DNA from: Stutzerimonas stutzeri RCH2
GTDB taxonomy: Bacteria; Pseudomonadota; Gammaproteobacteria; Pseudomonadales; Pseudomonadaceae
Assembly: GCF_000327065.1 (NCBI RefSeq)
Contig: NC_019936.1
Location: 1,054,001 to 1,118,000 of the forward strand
Length of the DNA stretch: 64,000 bases
Direction of reading: 5' to 3'
In this document: positions 53,066 through 61,513 of the stretch, one piece after another
How positions within the stretch are numbered: the stretch's first letter is position 1
Layout of the letters: each line of letters starts with the position of its first letter
Program-made: the position numbers and the translations under genes
Notes under the pieces: model-generated
What the model was told of the DNA's origin: nothing
Databases searched by the model: none
The model's input: only the letters and a program-made list of their open reading frames with translations

Positions 53066-53521
53066 TCAAACGATGGTGAACAGCGGCTGGTCGTATTCGA
53101 CCGGCTGACCATTCTCCACCAGGATGGATTCGATGGTGCCGCTGATCTCGGCCTCGATGTGGTTCATCATCTTCATGGCTTCGACGATGCAGAGGATGTC
53201 GCCCTTCTTCACGCTCTGACCGACTTCGACGAACGCCTTGGATTCCGGCGAGGATGCACGGTAGAAGGTGCCAACCATCGGCGAGCGGACCACGTTGCCG
53301 TTCAGCTTGGGTGCGGCAGGAGCAGCGTCAGCAGCCGGGGCAGCAGCTACCGGAGCGGGAGCTGGCGCAGCCGGAGCCTGGGCGTAGATGGGCTGCTGCA
53401 TCGCAACCTGCTTGCTGTGGCGGCTGATGCGTACCGACTCTTCGCCCTCGTGGATTTCCAGTTCGTCGATACCGGACTCTTCCAGCAGTTCGATCAGCTT
53501 TTTGACTTTGCGAATATCCAT
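53066..53521 (-). CDS. accB: Biotin carboxyl carrier protein of acetyl-CoA carboxylase
   Basis: 151 residues starting [10 protein letters not shown]. An Ala/Pro-rich hinge (about 45-75) precedes the biotinyl domain, where EAMKMMN gives the biotin-carrying Lys. The gene is between aroQ and accC, the usual aroQ-accB-accC order. Confidence 0.97.
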   Translation of the reverse strand: MDIRKVKKLIELLEESGIDELEIHEGEESVRISRHSKQVAMQQPIYAQAPAAPAPAPVAAAPAADAAPAAPKLNGNVVRSPMVGTFYRASSPESKAFVEVGQSVKKGDILCIVEAMKMMNHIEAEISGTIESILVENGQPVEYDQPLFTIV

Positions 53522-53599
53522 GAAGCATTGACTCCGAGGTAAGTTCAAAGGGCATTGCTGCTCGCTTCTTCAAGACACGACGCCGTGCGTGCGGGTCCC

Positions 53600-54043
53600 T
53601 CAGGAAGCAGCGAGTTGTTCCAGGGCGGCCTCCAAGGCCAGCCGGTAGCCGCTGGCGCCAAGGCCGCAGATCACACCCACCGCGATATCGGAAAAGTAGG
53701 AGTGATGGCGGAAAGGTTCACGCTTGTGCACGTTGGACAGGTGCACTTCGATGAATGGGATGCTCACGGCCAGCAACGCGTCACGTAATGCGACGCTGGT
53801 ATGCGTGAATGCCGCGGGATTGATCAGGATGAAGTCGACCCCTTCACTGCGAGCGGCGTGGATGCGCTCGATCAGCTCGTACTCGGCGTTGGATTGCAGG
53901 TGCAGCAGGTGGTGTCCGCGATCGCGGGCATGCTGCTCGAGGTTCTGGTTGATCTGCGCCAGCGTCACCGCGCCGTAGACGCCTGGTTCGCGGGTGCCGA
54001 GCAGATTCAGATTCGGCCCGTGCAGGACCAGAAGCGTGGCCAT
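53600..54043 (-). CDS. aroQ: 3-dehydroquinate dehydratase, type II
   Basis: Shikimate-pathway dehydratase. 147 residues starting MATLLVLHG at the ATG ending at 54043. [16 protein letters not shown] has the active Tyr, and [16 protein letters not shown] carries the catalytic His. It leads the aroQ-accB-accC series; the dyad at 54130-54143 lies in its upstream region. Confidence 0.96.
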   Translation of the reverse strand: MATLLVLHGPNLNLLGTREPGVYGAVTLAQINQNLEQHARDRGHHLLHLQSNAEYELIERIHAARSEGVDFILINPAAFTHTSVALRDALLAVSIPFIEVHLSNVHKREPFRHHSYFSDIAVGVICGLGASGYRLALEAALEQLAAS

Positions 54044-54129
54044 TGATGTTCCTTGTTTTTCTGGATGCGCTGACCGGCCAATGGCGCGGCTGGATCGCGA
54101 AGGGGAAAAACTATGCCCCAAGCGAGGGC

Positions 54130-54143
54130 TGACTGTCCAGTCA
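54130..54143. promoter_or_regulatory. TGACTG-TC-CAGTCA palindrome upstream of aroQ
   Basis: A perfect 6-2-6 dyad in the 213-bp gap before aroQ, about 90 bp from its start. It could be an operator for the aroQ-acc operon; no known regulator box matches in my memory. Confidence 0.4.
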
Positions 54144-54256
54144 TGTCTCGATCGAAGGAAATGCCCGCATTATGTCTGAAGATTGCCGCAATCATTCCAT
54201 CCGGCAATGAGCGTTCGGCTTGCCGAGAATGAGGCGCGAGCAGCCCCGTCTGCTGG

Positions 54257-56029
54257 CTAGAGTCCTGCGGCGGCCCGATCCAGCCGCTCGGCGAAGCCGG
54301 AAGCGTCTATTTCGCCGACTACGCGCACATCGTCCATCTCGTTACCGCTGCGATCGAAGAACAGGATGGCCGGCGGGCCGAACAGCTTGTAACGGTCCAG
54401 CAAGCTGCGCTGGGCTGCGTTGCTTTCGGTGATGTCGAAGCGGATTAGACGATAGTCGGCCAGGCGCGGCGCTACCTGCGGATTGGCGAAGACCTCGCGT
54501 TCGATCACCTTGCAGCTGATGCACCAGTCGGCATACCAGTCCAGCATCAGTGGTTGGCCGGCAGCGCGGGCCGCGGCCAGTTGTGCGTCGAGCTCTGCAG
54601 GTGTGGAGATCGTGTGCCAGCCTTCGCCGGCCATGCTGCTTGGCGTTGATCCGCCAATGGCATGCGGTAGCGGTCGGAGCGGGTCCGAGCCACCTTGCAA
54701 TGCGCCGACCCAGGCCGCCAACGCATAGACCAGCAATACCAGGCCGGCGAGTTGGGCGAGCTTTTGCCGTGGTGTCTTGCTGGTGAACTCAAGCGTGCCA
54801 AGAAAGACCGCGCTGCCGGCGGCCAGCAGGCCCCACAAGGCTAGCGCCAGCGGGCCAGGCAGTACGCGTTCGAGCATCCAGACGGCGACGGCTAACAGAA
54901 GCACACCGAATACGTTGCGCACGCTGATCATCCAGGGGCCGCTCTTGGGCAGCAGGGCACCGCCGCCGGTGGCGAACAGCACCAGTGGCGCGCCCATGCC
55001 CAGCCCCAGGGCGAACAACTTCAGGCCTCCGCCCAGTGCGTCACCACTGGCGCTGATGTACAGCAGTGCGCCGGCCAGTGGCGCGGAGACGCAGGGCGAT
55101 ACCAGCAGGCTGGATACCGCGCCGAGCAACGCGGCGCCGGTGAACGAGCCGCCCCGTGCATTGCCGGCGAGGCGGTCGAGGCGGCTGGCGAGCGCCTGCG
55201 GCAGGCGCAGCTCGAAGAGTCCGAACATCGCCAGAGCAAATGCTACGAAGAACAGCGCAAACGGGACCAGGACCCAGGGCGATTGCAGGCGCGCTTGCAG
55301 ATTCAGCTCCGCGCCGAACACGCCCATCAGCGCGCCAAGCAGGGCGAAGCCACCGGCCATGGGCAGTACGTAGGCCAGCGAGAGCAGGAAGCTGCGCATG
55401 CCGCCCGGCTGATCACGCAGTACGACGCCGGTGAGAATCGGCAGCATCGGCAGCACGCAGGGCGTGAAGGTCAGTCCCAGTCCGGCGAGAAAGAACAGGG
55501 CTATCGACTTCCAGGACAGATCACCCTGGCTGGTCTGACCGCCTGCCGTAGTGGTCGTTGATTCGGCCCCGTCACCAATGCGCAGCGATTCGGTTTCCGG
55601 CGGGTAGCAGAGCCCCTTGTCGGCGCAGCCCTGATAGGACACCTGCAGAACGAACGGGCGGTTGTCCGGGTTGGTAACCGGTATTTCGATATCGACGATG
55701 CCGTAATAGGCTTCGATCTCGCCGAAATAATCGTCAACCTTGGGCACGCCATCGGGCAGTTTCGCCTCGCCGAGCGTGACGGTCGGTTCGCTGGTCTGGA
55801 AGGCAAAGCGGTGCCGGTAGAGGTAGTAACCGTCCGCCGCGACGAAGCGCAGCGTGACTCGCTCGGGGGCTGCTTCGACCAGGCTCAGCCGGAAGGCTTC
55901 GCGCACCGGCAGGAAATCGCCACTGTTGTTCAGCGCACCGCCGAGGGTCGCGCTGGGCTTGCTGTCGAACAGGCCGGCGTTGGCGGGAAGCACAAAGAGC
56001 AGGAACAGCAGACTCAGCAGGCGAAGCAT
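54257..56029 (-). CDS. dsbD: Thiol:disulfide interchange protein DsbD
   Basis: Carries electrons from cytoplasmic thioredoxin to the periplasm. 590 residues starting MLRLLSLLFL at the ATG ending at 56029. The signal peptide ends near ANAGLFD; DsbD-alpha with GCADKGLCYPPE (Cys pair) follows; eight membrane spans begin near 195 (FTPCVLPMLP, SPCVSAPLAGA); the C-terminal thioredoxin domain has WCISC. The long in-frame extension upstream is not family-like. Confidence 0.95.
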   Translation of the reverse strand: MLRLLSLLFLLFVLPANAGLFDSKPSATLGGALNNSGDFLPVREAFRLSLVEAAPERVTLRFVAADGYYLYRHRFAFQTSEPTVTLGEAKLPDGVPKVDDYFGEIEAYYGIVDIEIPVTNPDNRPFVLQVSYQGCADKGLCYPPETESLRIGDGAESTTTTAGGQTSQGDLSWKSIALFFLAGLGLTFTPCVLPMLPILTGVVLRDQPGGMRSFLLSLAYVLPMAGGFALLGALMGVFGAELNLQARLQSPWVLVPFALFFVAFALAMFGLFELRLPQALASRLDRLAGNARGGSFTGAALLGAVSSLLVSPCVSAPLAGALLYISASGDALGGGLKLFALGLGMGAPLVLFATGGGALLPKSGPWMISVRNVFGVLLLAVAVWMLERVLPGPLALALWGLLAAGSAVFLGTLEFTSKTPRQKLAQLAGLVLLVYALAAWVGALQGGSDPLRPLPHAIGGSTPSSMAGEGWHTISTPAELDAQLAAARAAGQPLMLDWYADWCISCKVIEREVFANPQVAPRLADYRLIRFDITESNAAQRSLLDRYKLFGPPAILFFDRSGNEMDDVRVVGEIDASGFAERLDRAAAGL

Positions 56030-56090
56030 GGCGATCTCACGGTAAAGCTGTGGCGGCATGATAACCAAGCGCGGGTCTCCGCGCCCGCGT

Positions 56091-56426
56091 TCAACTGTCG
56101 CTCTGCCGATCAGTTTGCAACCAGATGCTCCCTGCTTGTTCGGCGACATCCAGCTGGCGTAGCGCCTGTCCAGCACATGGCCCGGCGACGCACTCGCCGG
56201 ATTCGATGAGAAACAGGGCGCCGTGAGTCGCGCACTGCAGCAGGCTACCGCTTTCGTCGAGAAACTGGTGGGGCTGCCATTCCAGTGGCACGCCGCGGTG
56301 CGGGCAGCGATTCTCGTACAGGTACGGTTGGCCATCCCGCCGAGCCGCGATCACCTTCAGGTCGCCGACAGTGAAGCCGCGACTCTGTCCTTCGAGCAGT
56401 TCGGATGTCGCGCATAATCGAATCAT
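56091..56426 (-). CDS. Rieske [2Fe-2S] domain protein
   Basis: 111 residues starting MIRLCATSEL at the ATG ending at 56426, with GGAGG five bases upstream; ATG 56429 and GTG 56438 also occur. The cluster ligands are CPHRG (near residue 45) and CATHG (near 70), in a NirD/ferredoxin-like small fold. It lies 61 bp from dsbD on the same strand and is divergent from the heme genes. Likely an electron carrier; partner unknown. Confidence 0.85.
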   Translation of the reverse strand: MIRLCATSELLEGQSRGFTVGDLKVIAARRDGQPYLYENRCPHRGVPLEWQPHQFLDESGSLLQCATHGALFLIESGECVAGPCAGQALRQLDVAEQAGSIWLQTDRQSDS

Positions 56427-56559
56427 CATGTCCTCCACCAGAGGCGGCGATTATCGCCCAGCAAGCTGCCATGCGCAGCCTGATAACGTTCTTCGGGCTG
56501 GCGGCGCTCGCAGCGCGCTCTTATCCTTCGCCGCTCATACCGCCTGGCGAAGCACTCCG

Positions 56560-57597
56560 ATGGGTAGTCTGGTTCCCGTGCGCTTTCTGTTTGTCGTGCT
56601 CGGTCTGTTGCTGCTGACCGCTATCTGGCTGTCGCTTGCACTGGGGCCGCTGAGCCTGACGCTCGGCGATAGCCTGGCTGCTGCGTTGCGGCTGCTCGGT
56701 GCGCCGATCGAGCAAGCCGGGCTGGAGCAGGCGGAGCTGGTCCTTGCAAAGATTCGCCTGCCGCGGACGCTGCTGGGCTGTGCCGCTGGCGCGGTGCTGG
56801 CCCTTTGTGGGGTGGCGATGCAGGGCCTGTTTCGCAATCCGCTGGCCGACCCGGGACTGGTCGGGGTGTCCAGCGGCGCAGCCCTGGGTGCCGCGGTTGC
56901 GATCGTCGGAGCCACGTTCGTCCCGGCGTTGCCGCTGAGCTGGGAGCCCTACTTGTTGTCGGCGTTCGCTTTCATCGGCGGGCTCGGTGTTACGCTGCTG
57001 GTCTATCGCCTGGGGCGGCGCGATGGCCAGACCCATGTGGCCACCATGTTGCTTTCCGGTATCGCGCTCACAGCCCTCGCTGGCGCGGTAGTCGGACTAT
57101 TCACTTATCTGGCCGACGACCGGACGTTGCGTTCGCTGACCTTCTGGAACCTGGGCAGCCTGAATGGCGCCAGCTACGTAAGGTTGTGGCCGCTGTTGCT
57201 GATCACGATCGCCGTGGCGTTCTGGCTGCCGCAGCGGGCAAAGGCGTTGAATGCGCTACTGCTAGGTGAATCCGAGGCGCGCCATCTGGGCTTCAATGTC
57301 GAGCGCATCAAGCGCGAGCTGGTCGTCTGCACCGCGCTGGGGGTCGGTGCAGCGGTCGCTGCGGCCGGTCTGATCGGCTTTATCGGATTGGTGGTGCCGC
57401 ATCTCATGCGCCTGCTAGTCGGGCCCGATCATCGGCTGCTGTTGCCGGCATCAGCGCTTGCTGGCGCCAGCCTGCTGCTGCTTGCCGATGTCGCCGCGCG
57501 GCTGGTGATTGCGCCCGCCGAGCTGCCGATCGGCATCGTCACCGCATTGCTCGGTGCGCCGTTCTTCCTTTATCTGCTGCTGCGTGAGCGCGTCTGA
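56560..57597 (+). CDS. hmuU: Heme ABC transporter permease (FecCD type)
   Basis: 345 residues from ATG 56560. About nine membrane spans, with the BtuC-type [47 protein letters not shown] block and the [16 protein letters not shown]-loop region. It overlaps hmuV in TGATG at 57595-57599. No ribosome site is seen at its start, which fits an upstream gene that once coupled its translation. Family members import heme. Confidence 0.88.
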   Translation: MGSLVPVRFLFVVLGLLLLTAIWLSLALGPLSLTLGDSLAAALRLLGAPIEQAGLEQAELVLAKIRLPRTLLGCAAGAVLALCGVAMQGLFRNPLADPGLVGVSSGAALGAAVAIVGATFVPALPLSWEPYLLSAFAFIGGLGVTLLVYRLGRRDGQTHVATMLLSGIALTALAGAVVGLFTYLADDRTLRSLTFWNLGSLNGASYVRLWPLLLITIAVAFWLPQRAKALNALLLGESEARHLGFNVERIKRELVVCTALGVGAAVAAAGLIGFIGLVVPHLMRLLVGPDHRLLLPASALAGASLLLLADVAARLVIAPAELPIGIVTALLGAPFFLYLLLRERV

Positions 57598-58364
57598 TGC
57601 TGGCGGGTAACGATCTTACGGTACGGCGTGGCTCGATCACTGCCTTGCAAGGCGTGTCGCTGCAGCTGCGCGCAGGGCAGGTGTTTGGTGTGCTCGGGCC
57701 GAATGGTGCCGGCAAGAGCACGTTGCTCGCGGCGCTATCCGGCGAACTCAGGCCATCTGCGGGGCACGTCTTGCTGCAGGGCCGCGCGCTCGCTGACTGG
57801 CCAGACGTAGAGCGGGCACGCTGTCTGGCGGTGTTGCCTCAGAGCTCGACTCTCAATTTCGCCTTCCGCGTCGCGGACGTGGTCGCCATGGGACGTCTGC
57901 CTCATCGCACCGGAGGTCGGGCCGATGCTGCCATTGTCGAGGCGGCACTTGCTGCCGCGGACGCGCAGCATCTGGCCGCACGTAGCTACCTCAAACTCTC
58001 GGGCGGTGAACGCCAGCGTGTGCATCTCGCCCGAGTGCTGGCGCAATTGTGGCCGGGCGGGCCGGGGCGTGTATTACTGCTCGACGAGCCCACCTCGATG
58101 CTCGACCCGGCGCATCAGCACAGCATTCTCCAGACTGTCAGAGGTTTTGCTGCGCAAGGCGGGGCGGCGTTGGTCATTCTGCATGACCTGAACCTGGCGG
58201 CGCGCTACTGTGACCGTCTGCTGCTGCTCAAGAACGGCTGCCCGCAGGCCGAGGGCTCGGTCGATGAGGTGTTGCGTGCCGAGCAGCTGCAAGCGGTGTT
58301 CGGCCTCGAAGTGCTGGTGCAGCGCCATCCTGAACGCGGCCATCCGCTGATCATTGCCCGTTGA
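57597..58364 (+). CDS. hmuV: Heme ABC transporter ATP-binding protein
   Basis: 255 residues. Walker [10 protein letters not shown] near 35-43, Q loop PQSSTLNF, signature LSGGERQR, Walker B VLLLDEP and switch His in ILHDLNLA. Works with HmuU to drive heme import. The ATG overlaps the hmuU stop. Confidence 0.93.
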   Translation: MLAGNDLTVRRGSITALQGVSLQLRAGQVFGVLGPNGAGKSTLLAALSGELRPSAGHVLLQGRALADWPDVERARCLAVLPQSSTLNFAFRVADVVAMGRLPHRTGGRADAAIVEAALAAADAQHLAARSYLKLSGGERQRVHLARVLAQLWPGGPGRVLLLDEPTSMLDPAHQHSILQTVRGFAAQGGAALVILHDLNLAARYCDRLLLLKNGCPQAEGSVDEVLRAEQLQAVFGLEVLVQRHPERGHPLIIAR

Positions 58365-58375
58365 GGAGGTTCGTC

Positions 58376-59260
58376 GTGCGCATTGCTCTATTGCTGATAC
58401 TGGGATTGCTTGCGGGTTGCCAGGCGTTGCCGGCACTGCCTGAATGGCAAAGCCCCGAGGGGCGTGAGCATCCCGATCTTGGCGTGATCGTCGATCTGCA
58501 GCGCGATGCCGTGATTACTCCCGCCCAGTTGGTGACGAAACTGCAGGCTTACGATGGCCTGCTGATCGGCGAGCGCCACGACAATCCGGATCATCACGCC
58601 CTGCAGCTCTGGCTGCTGCAGGCGCTGGCACAGGCGCGTCCGCAAGGCAGCCTGCTATTGGAGATGCTCGAGCCCGAGCAACAGACACAAGTCGATGCGG
58701 TGCGCCGGTATTTGGCGGATGGTCGTGCGGAAGACGATCTGCCACAGGCGCTCGGCTGGCAGAAGGGGTGGGACTGGGAGCTGTACGGGCCGCTGGTCCG
58801 TTATGCACTCGACCAACCTTATCCGCTGTTGCATGCCAACCTGGGGCGCGAGGAGATCATGTCGATCTACCGCGCTGCACCGGCACTCTCTGGGCGCGCG
58901 TCCGCCACCGATGCGATCCGTGATGCGTTACTGGCGCAGATCGAAGTCTCCCACTGCGGGATGCTGCCCGCGACCCAGCTGCCGGCGATGCTGGCGGTGC
59001 AGCAGCAGCGTGATCGGCGCATGGCGGAGCGGATGATCGCTGCACCGAAGCCTGCAATGCTGTTCGCTGGCGCGTTTCATGTGCGGCGTGATCTGGGTGT
59101 GCCGCTGCATATCGAGGATCTGTCAGGGGAGCCGGTAGGTGTGCTGATGCTTGCTGAAGTGGGCGAGGCGGTGTCCGCCGCACAGGCCGATTATGTCTGG
59201 TATACACCGGCGCAACCGGAGCAGGATCACTGCGCACAGTTGCGCCAGTCGGGCAGGTGA
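58376..59260 (+). CDS. phuW: ChaN-family heme-binding lipoprotein (PhuW-like)
   Basis: 294 residues from GTG 58376 with GAGGAGG just upstream; a TTG at 58361 is possible. The lipobox is LLAGC (Cys near residue 15), so the protein is lipid-anchored in the outer membrane. ChaN family: a YDGLLIGERHDNPDHH block near 60-75 and a C-terminal LFAGAFHVRRDLGVP. Heme binding is known for the family, with stored or transferred heme. It ends the hmuUV run and is followed by PrrF. Confidence 0.85.
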   Translation: MRIALLLILGLLAGCQALPALPEWQSPEGREHPDLGVIVDLQRDAVITPAQLVTKLQAYDGLLIGERHDNPDHHALQLWLLQALAQARPQGSLLLEMLEPEQQTQVDAVRRYLADGRAEDDLPQALGWQKGWDWELYGPLVRYALDQPYPLLHANLGREEIMSIYRAAPALSGRASATDAIRDALLAQIEVSHCGMLPATQLPAMLAVQQQRDRRMAERMIAAPKPAMLFAGAFHVRRDLGVPLHIEDLSGEPVGVLMLAEVGEAVSAAQADYVWYTPAQPEQDHCAQLRQSGR

Positions 59261-59282
59261 AGCGGCTCGCTTTTATGCAGGC

Positions 59283-59392
59283 AAAAAAAGACCCGGCAGA
59301 GCCGGGTCAAAACCGTGATTAGCCTGATGAGGAGATAACCTGAAGGATCGACTGCCTGAGCCTTCAGCTATCGGCTGACCTCGCGATCAGTT
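59283..59392 (-). ncRNA. prrF: PrrF iron-responsive small RNA (single copy)
   Basis: About 110 nt on the minus strand, between cbpA and phuW as in P. aeruginosa. It begins near AACTGATCGCGAGG at 59392, holds the conserved target-pairing part (GCGAGGTCAGCCGATAGCTG and further), and ends in a GACCCGGC/GCCGGGTC hairpin with a seven-T tail at 59283-59289. PrrF lowers iron-using enzymes when iron is scarce. Only one copy fits in the 205-bp gap; P. aeruginosa has two in tandem. Confidence 0.92.
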
Positions 59393-59394
59393 GC

Positions 59395-59413
59395 GATAAT
59401 AATAACAATTCTC
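59395..59413. promoter_or_regulatory. Fur box over the prrF promoter
   Basis: GATAATAATAACAATTCTC matches the 19-bp Fur consensus at 15 positions and covers the -10 region of the prrF promoter, so iron-loaded Fur would block it. Confidence 0.8.
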
Positions 59414-59426
59414 ATTTCTGCGTCAA
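59399..59426 (-). promoter_or_regulatory. Sigma-70 promoter of prrF
   Basis: On the minus strand TTGACG (59426-59421), a 16-bp spacer and TATTAT (59404-59399), seven bases before the predicted start at 59392. Confidence 0.8.
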
Positions 59427-59465
59427 CAGGCTTTCGTAAAAAAATTGTGCGCGCTGCGGTCAGCA

Positions 59466-60263
59466 TCAGACGGCAACGTTGACACGAAGGTGGGTGACTT
59501 CCTTGTTCAGCAGGTCGATGCGCCGCGCCATGCTCTCGATGAGGCTGTGCGCGATGCGGGGATTGCTTTGCGTCAGGCCGAGAAACTGCTCCTTCGGAAT
59601 GACCATGACCGTGCAAGGCTCGCTGGCCACCACCGTTGCGCTACGCCGCTCGCGGGTGAACACCGCCATGGCGCCGAAGATCTCGTCCTTCTGTACGTCG
59701 CCGACCTTCTGTCCGTCGACGATCGCGTCGGCATGACCTTCGATGATGATGAATACGTTGTCCGCCTCGTCGCCCTGGCGAATCAGTTCTTCTCCCACGG
59801 CAAAATGCTTGAATCCGGTGGATGGCCGGATCTCCGGTTGCTTGAGTCGCGCCAGGGCGTCGCCGAGTAGCGCGGTATGGCCGATCAGATACTGGGTGAA
59901 CAGCTCCTGGCGATGTGCGTCAGCGTGGATATGCTGAAACGCGGCGTTGCGCGAGTAGGGGATTAGGCTGATCGGCTCGTCAGTGCAATAGCGGCACTCG
60001 GGCAGGTCTCCTGCCTGGCGCAAGCCGACCAGATCGCCCTCCTGGAGATAGAACAGTGCCTTGCCGTCGATCTGAGCATGCAGCAGTCCCGTTTCGATGA
60101 TGAATAGTTGCTGTGCCGGCAGCTCGGCGCAGAGATCGTCGGTGTGCTTGAGTTCAAGATTTGGGCCCGACGGCTGCAAGCCTTCCAGCAGCTGTGAGGG
60201 GATTGTTTGCAGACGGTTGATCAGGCGATCGGCGTACGCCGGTTGCTCCCCGAGTAAATACAT
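59466..60263 (-). CDS. cbpA: Cyclic-nucleotide-binding protein CbpA
   Basis: 265 residues starting MYLLGEQPAY at the ATG ending at 60263 with AAGGA upstream. Two cyclic-nucleotide-binding-type beta barrels are visible, one near 25-110 and one near 140-235. The second holds the phosphate-binding cassette EIFGAMAVF...RRSATV. In P. aeruginosa the equivalent gene is cAMP/Vfr-linked. It has no output domain; a coiled C-terminus follows. Confidence 0.88.
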   Translation of the reverse strand: MYLLGEQPAYADRLINRLQTIPSQLLEGLQPSGPNLELKHTDDLCAELPAQQLFIIETGLLHAQIDGKALFYLQEGDLVGLRQAGDLPECRYCTDEPISLIPYSRNAAFQHIHADAHRQELFTQYLIGHTALLGDALARLKQPEIRPSTGFKHFAVGEELIRQGDEADNVFIIIEGHADAIVDGQKVGDVQKDEIFGAMAVFTRERRSATVVASEPCTVMVIPKEQFLGLTQSNPRIAHSLIESMARRIDLLNKEVTHLRVNVAV

Positions 60264-60374
60264 ATCGGTAATCCTTGAACGAACGGGCAGGCGATTGGCA
60301 GGGTCACGTCGGCGCACAATAGGGCTTGTGACGTGATCGAGTAAATCTCGCCGAGCAGAGGATGTGAGCCAGCT

Positions 60375-60638
60375 CTAGTTGTCGCGTTCGTCGGACAGAC
60401 TTCGGTTGAGTTGTTCCTTCAGCGGCGCGGGCAATTGTTGCCACGGCACGTCGCGCAATGCGCCTTCGATGGCATACAGCAACACCTTGGAGGCACCAAA
60501 GCCGCGCGACTTTACCGCGCGATAGGAACTTACCGCGCCGAGCCTTCGCAGATCGGCTGCCGTATGGATGCCCGATGCGTGCAACCACTGCACCGAGGTC
60601 TTGCCCAGATTGCGGAGCGAAAGCAGTTCGTCGTGCAT
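60375..60638 (-). CDS. TfoX C-terminal domain protein
   Basis: 87 residues starting MHDELLSLRNLGKTS. The TfoX-C signature LRNLGKTSVQWLHASGI and helix-hairpin-helix-like layout (ADLRRLGAV) are visible; this stand-alone form lacks the N-terminal part. Function unknown. It lies 111 bp from cbpA on the same strand. Confidence 0.83.
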   Translation of the reverse strand: MHDELLSLRNLGKTSVQWLHASGIHTAADLRRLGAVSSYRAVKSRGFGASKVLLYAIEGALRDVPWQQLPAPLKEQLNRSLSDERDN

Positions 60639-60656
60639 GGCGGCATCCTTGCGGTA

Positions 60657-61442
60657 CTAGCGGTTGGGGAAGCCTGTCAGGAAGTGTAGCGGCCAGCGCA
60701 CGGGTCGCCGCCGATCAGGTGGCCCCCAGGCCGAGGACAGCGCGGCTTCGATCATCGCAACCGGGTCCTGCCCGTGCTGCTTCTGCCATTGTTTGACTGC
60801 CGACCAGGTGCGCAGGTAGCCAACCAGGTCGGCGAATTTCCAATGTGCTTCCAGGGAAAACGCTGGGCATTCGATGGGTGCGAAAGGCGCTTGGATATCG
60901 CGATAACCGGCATCTACGCTGGCCCGGCCTGCAGGCCAGTAGCCCGCCAGGGTTTCGCCATAGAGCTTCTGGATGAGCGCATCCACCGCGGGCGTCACCT
61001 CCAGCAGGCTGTAGCACCACGCGCAGCACAAACCGTGCGGCTTCAGCGCGAGCCGCGCCTGGGCGAAAAAATCCGCTGTGGCGAACCAGTGCAATGCCTG
61101 GGCGACCACCAGCAGATCGAGCCGTCCGCTTTGCACGGGCAGGTGTTCGGCGTCGGCGACGAAGCGTTGCACGTCCGGCCAGTCATTCGCTGCGTTCAGC
61201 TGTTCGGCACTGGCGTCGCACGCCAGGACACGACGGAAGTAGCGTGTCAGCGGAAAGCTGGCTTGCCCGTTGCCTGCTGCGAGGTCCAGGGCGATGTCGG
61301 TCGTCGCGCATTGGTCTGCCAGCCAGGCGAACAGCGCCTCGGGGTAGGTCGGGCGGAAACGCGCGTAGTCATCGGAGCGGCTGGAAAATAGCTGAACGCT
61401 TTCGCTGGCCGTCCCGGAGGAACGTATTTCGCTTGTAGGCAT
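60657..61442 (-). CDS. Class I SAM-dependent methyltransferase
   Basis: 261 residues starting MPTSEIRSSG at the ATG ending at 61442. Motif I LDLAAGNGQASFPL (near 46), ACDASAEQL, and VAQALHWF are UbiE/TAM-like small-molecule methyltransferase features. Substrate unknown. It lies 18 bp upstream of the TfoX-C gene, so they may share a transcript. Confidence 0.82.
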   Translation of the reverse strand: MPTSEIRSSGTASESVQLFSSRSDDYARFRPTYPEALFAWLADQCATTDIALDLAAGNGQASFPLTRYFRRVLACDASAEQLNAANDWPDVQRFVADAEHLPVQSGRLDLLVVAQALHWFATADFFAQARLALKPHGLCCAWCYSLLEVTPAVDALIQKLYGETLAGYWPAGRASVDAGYRDIQAPFAPIECPAFSLEAHWKFADLVGYLRTWSAVKQWQKQHGQDPVAMIEAALSSAWGPPDRRRPVRWPLHFLTGFPNR

Positions 61443-61513
61443 ATCGGATATCCGCGATTGGATACCGGAGTATAGAAGCACCGCCGCGCTCTGCCGGCGG
61501 CGGTGCCTGGCGG

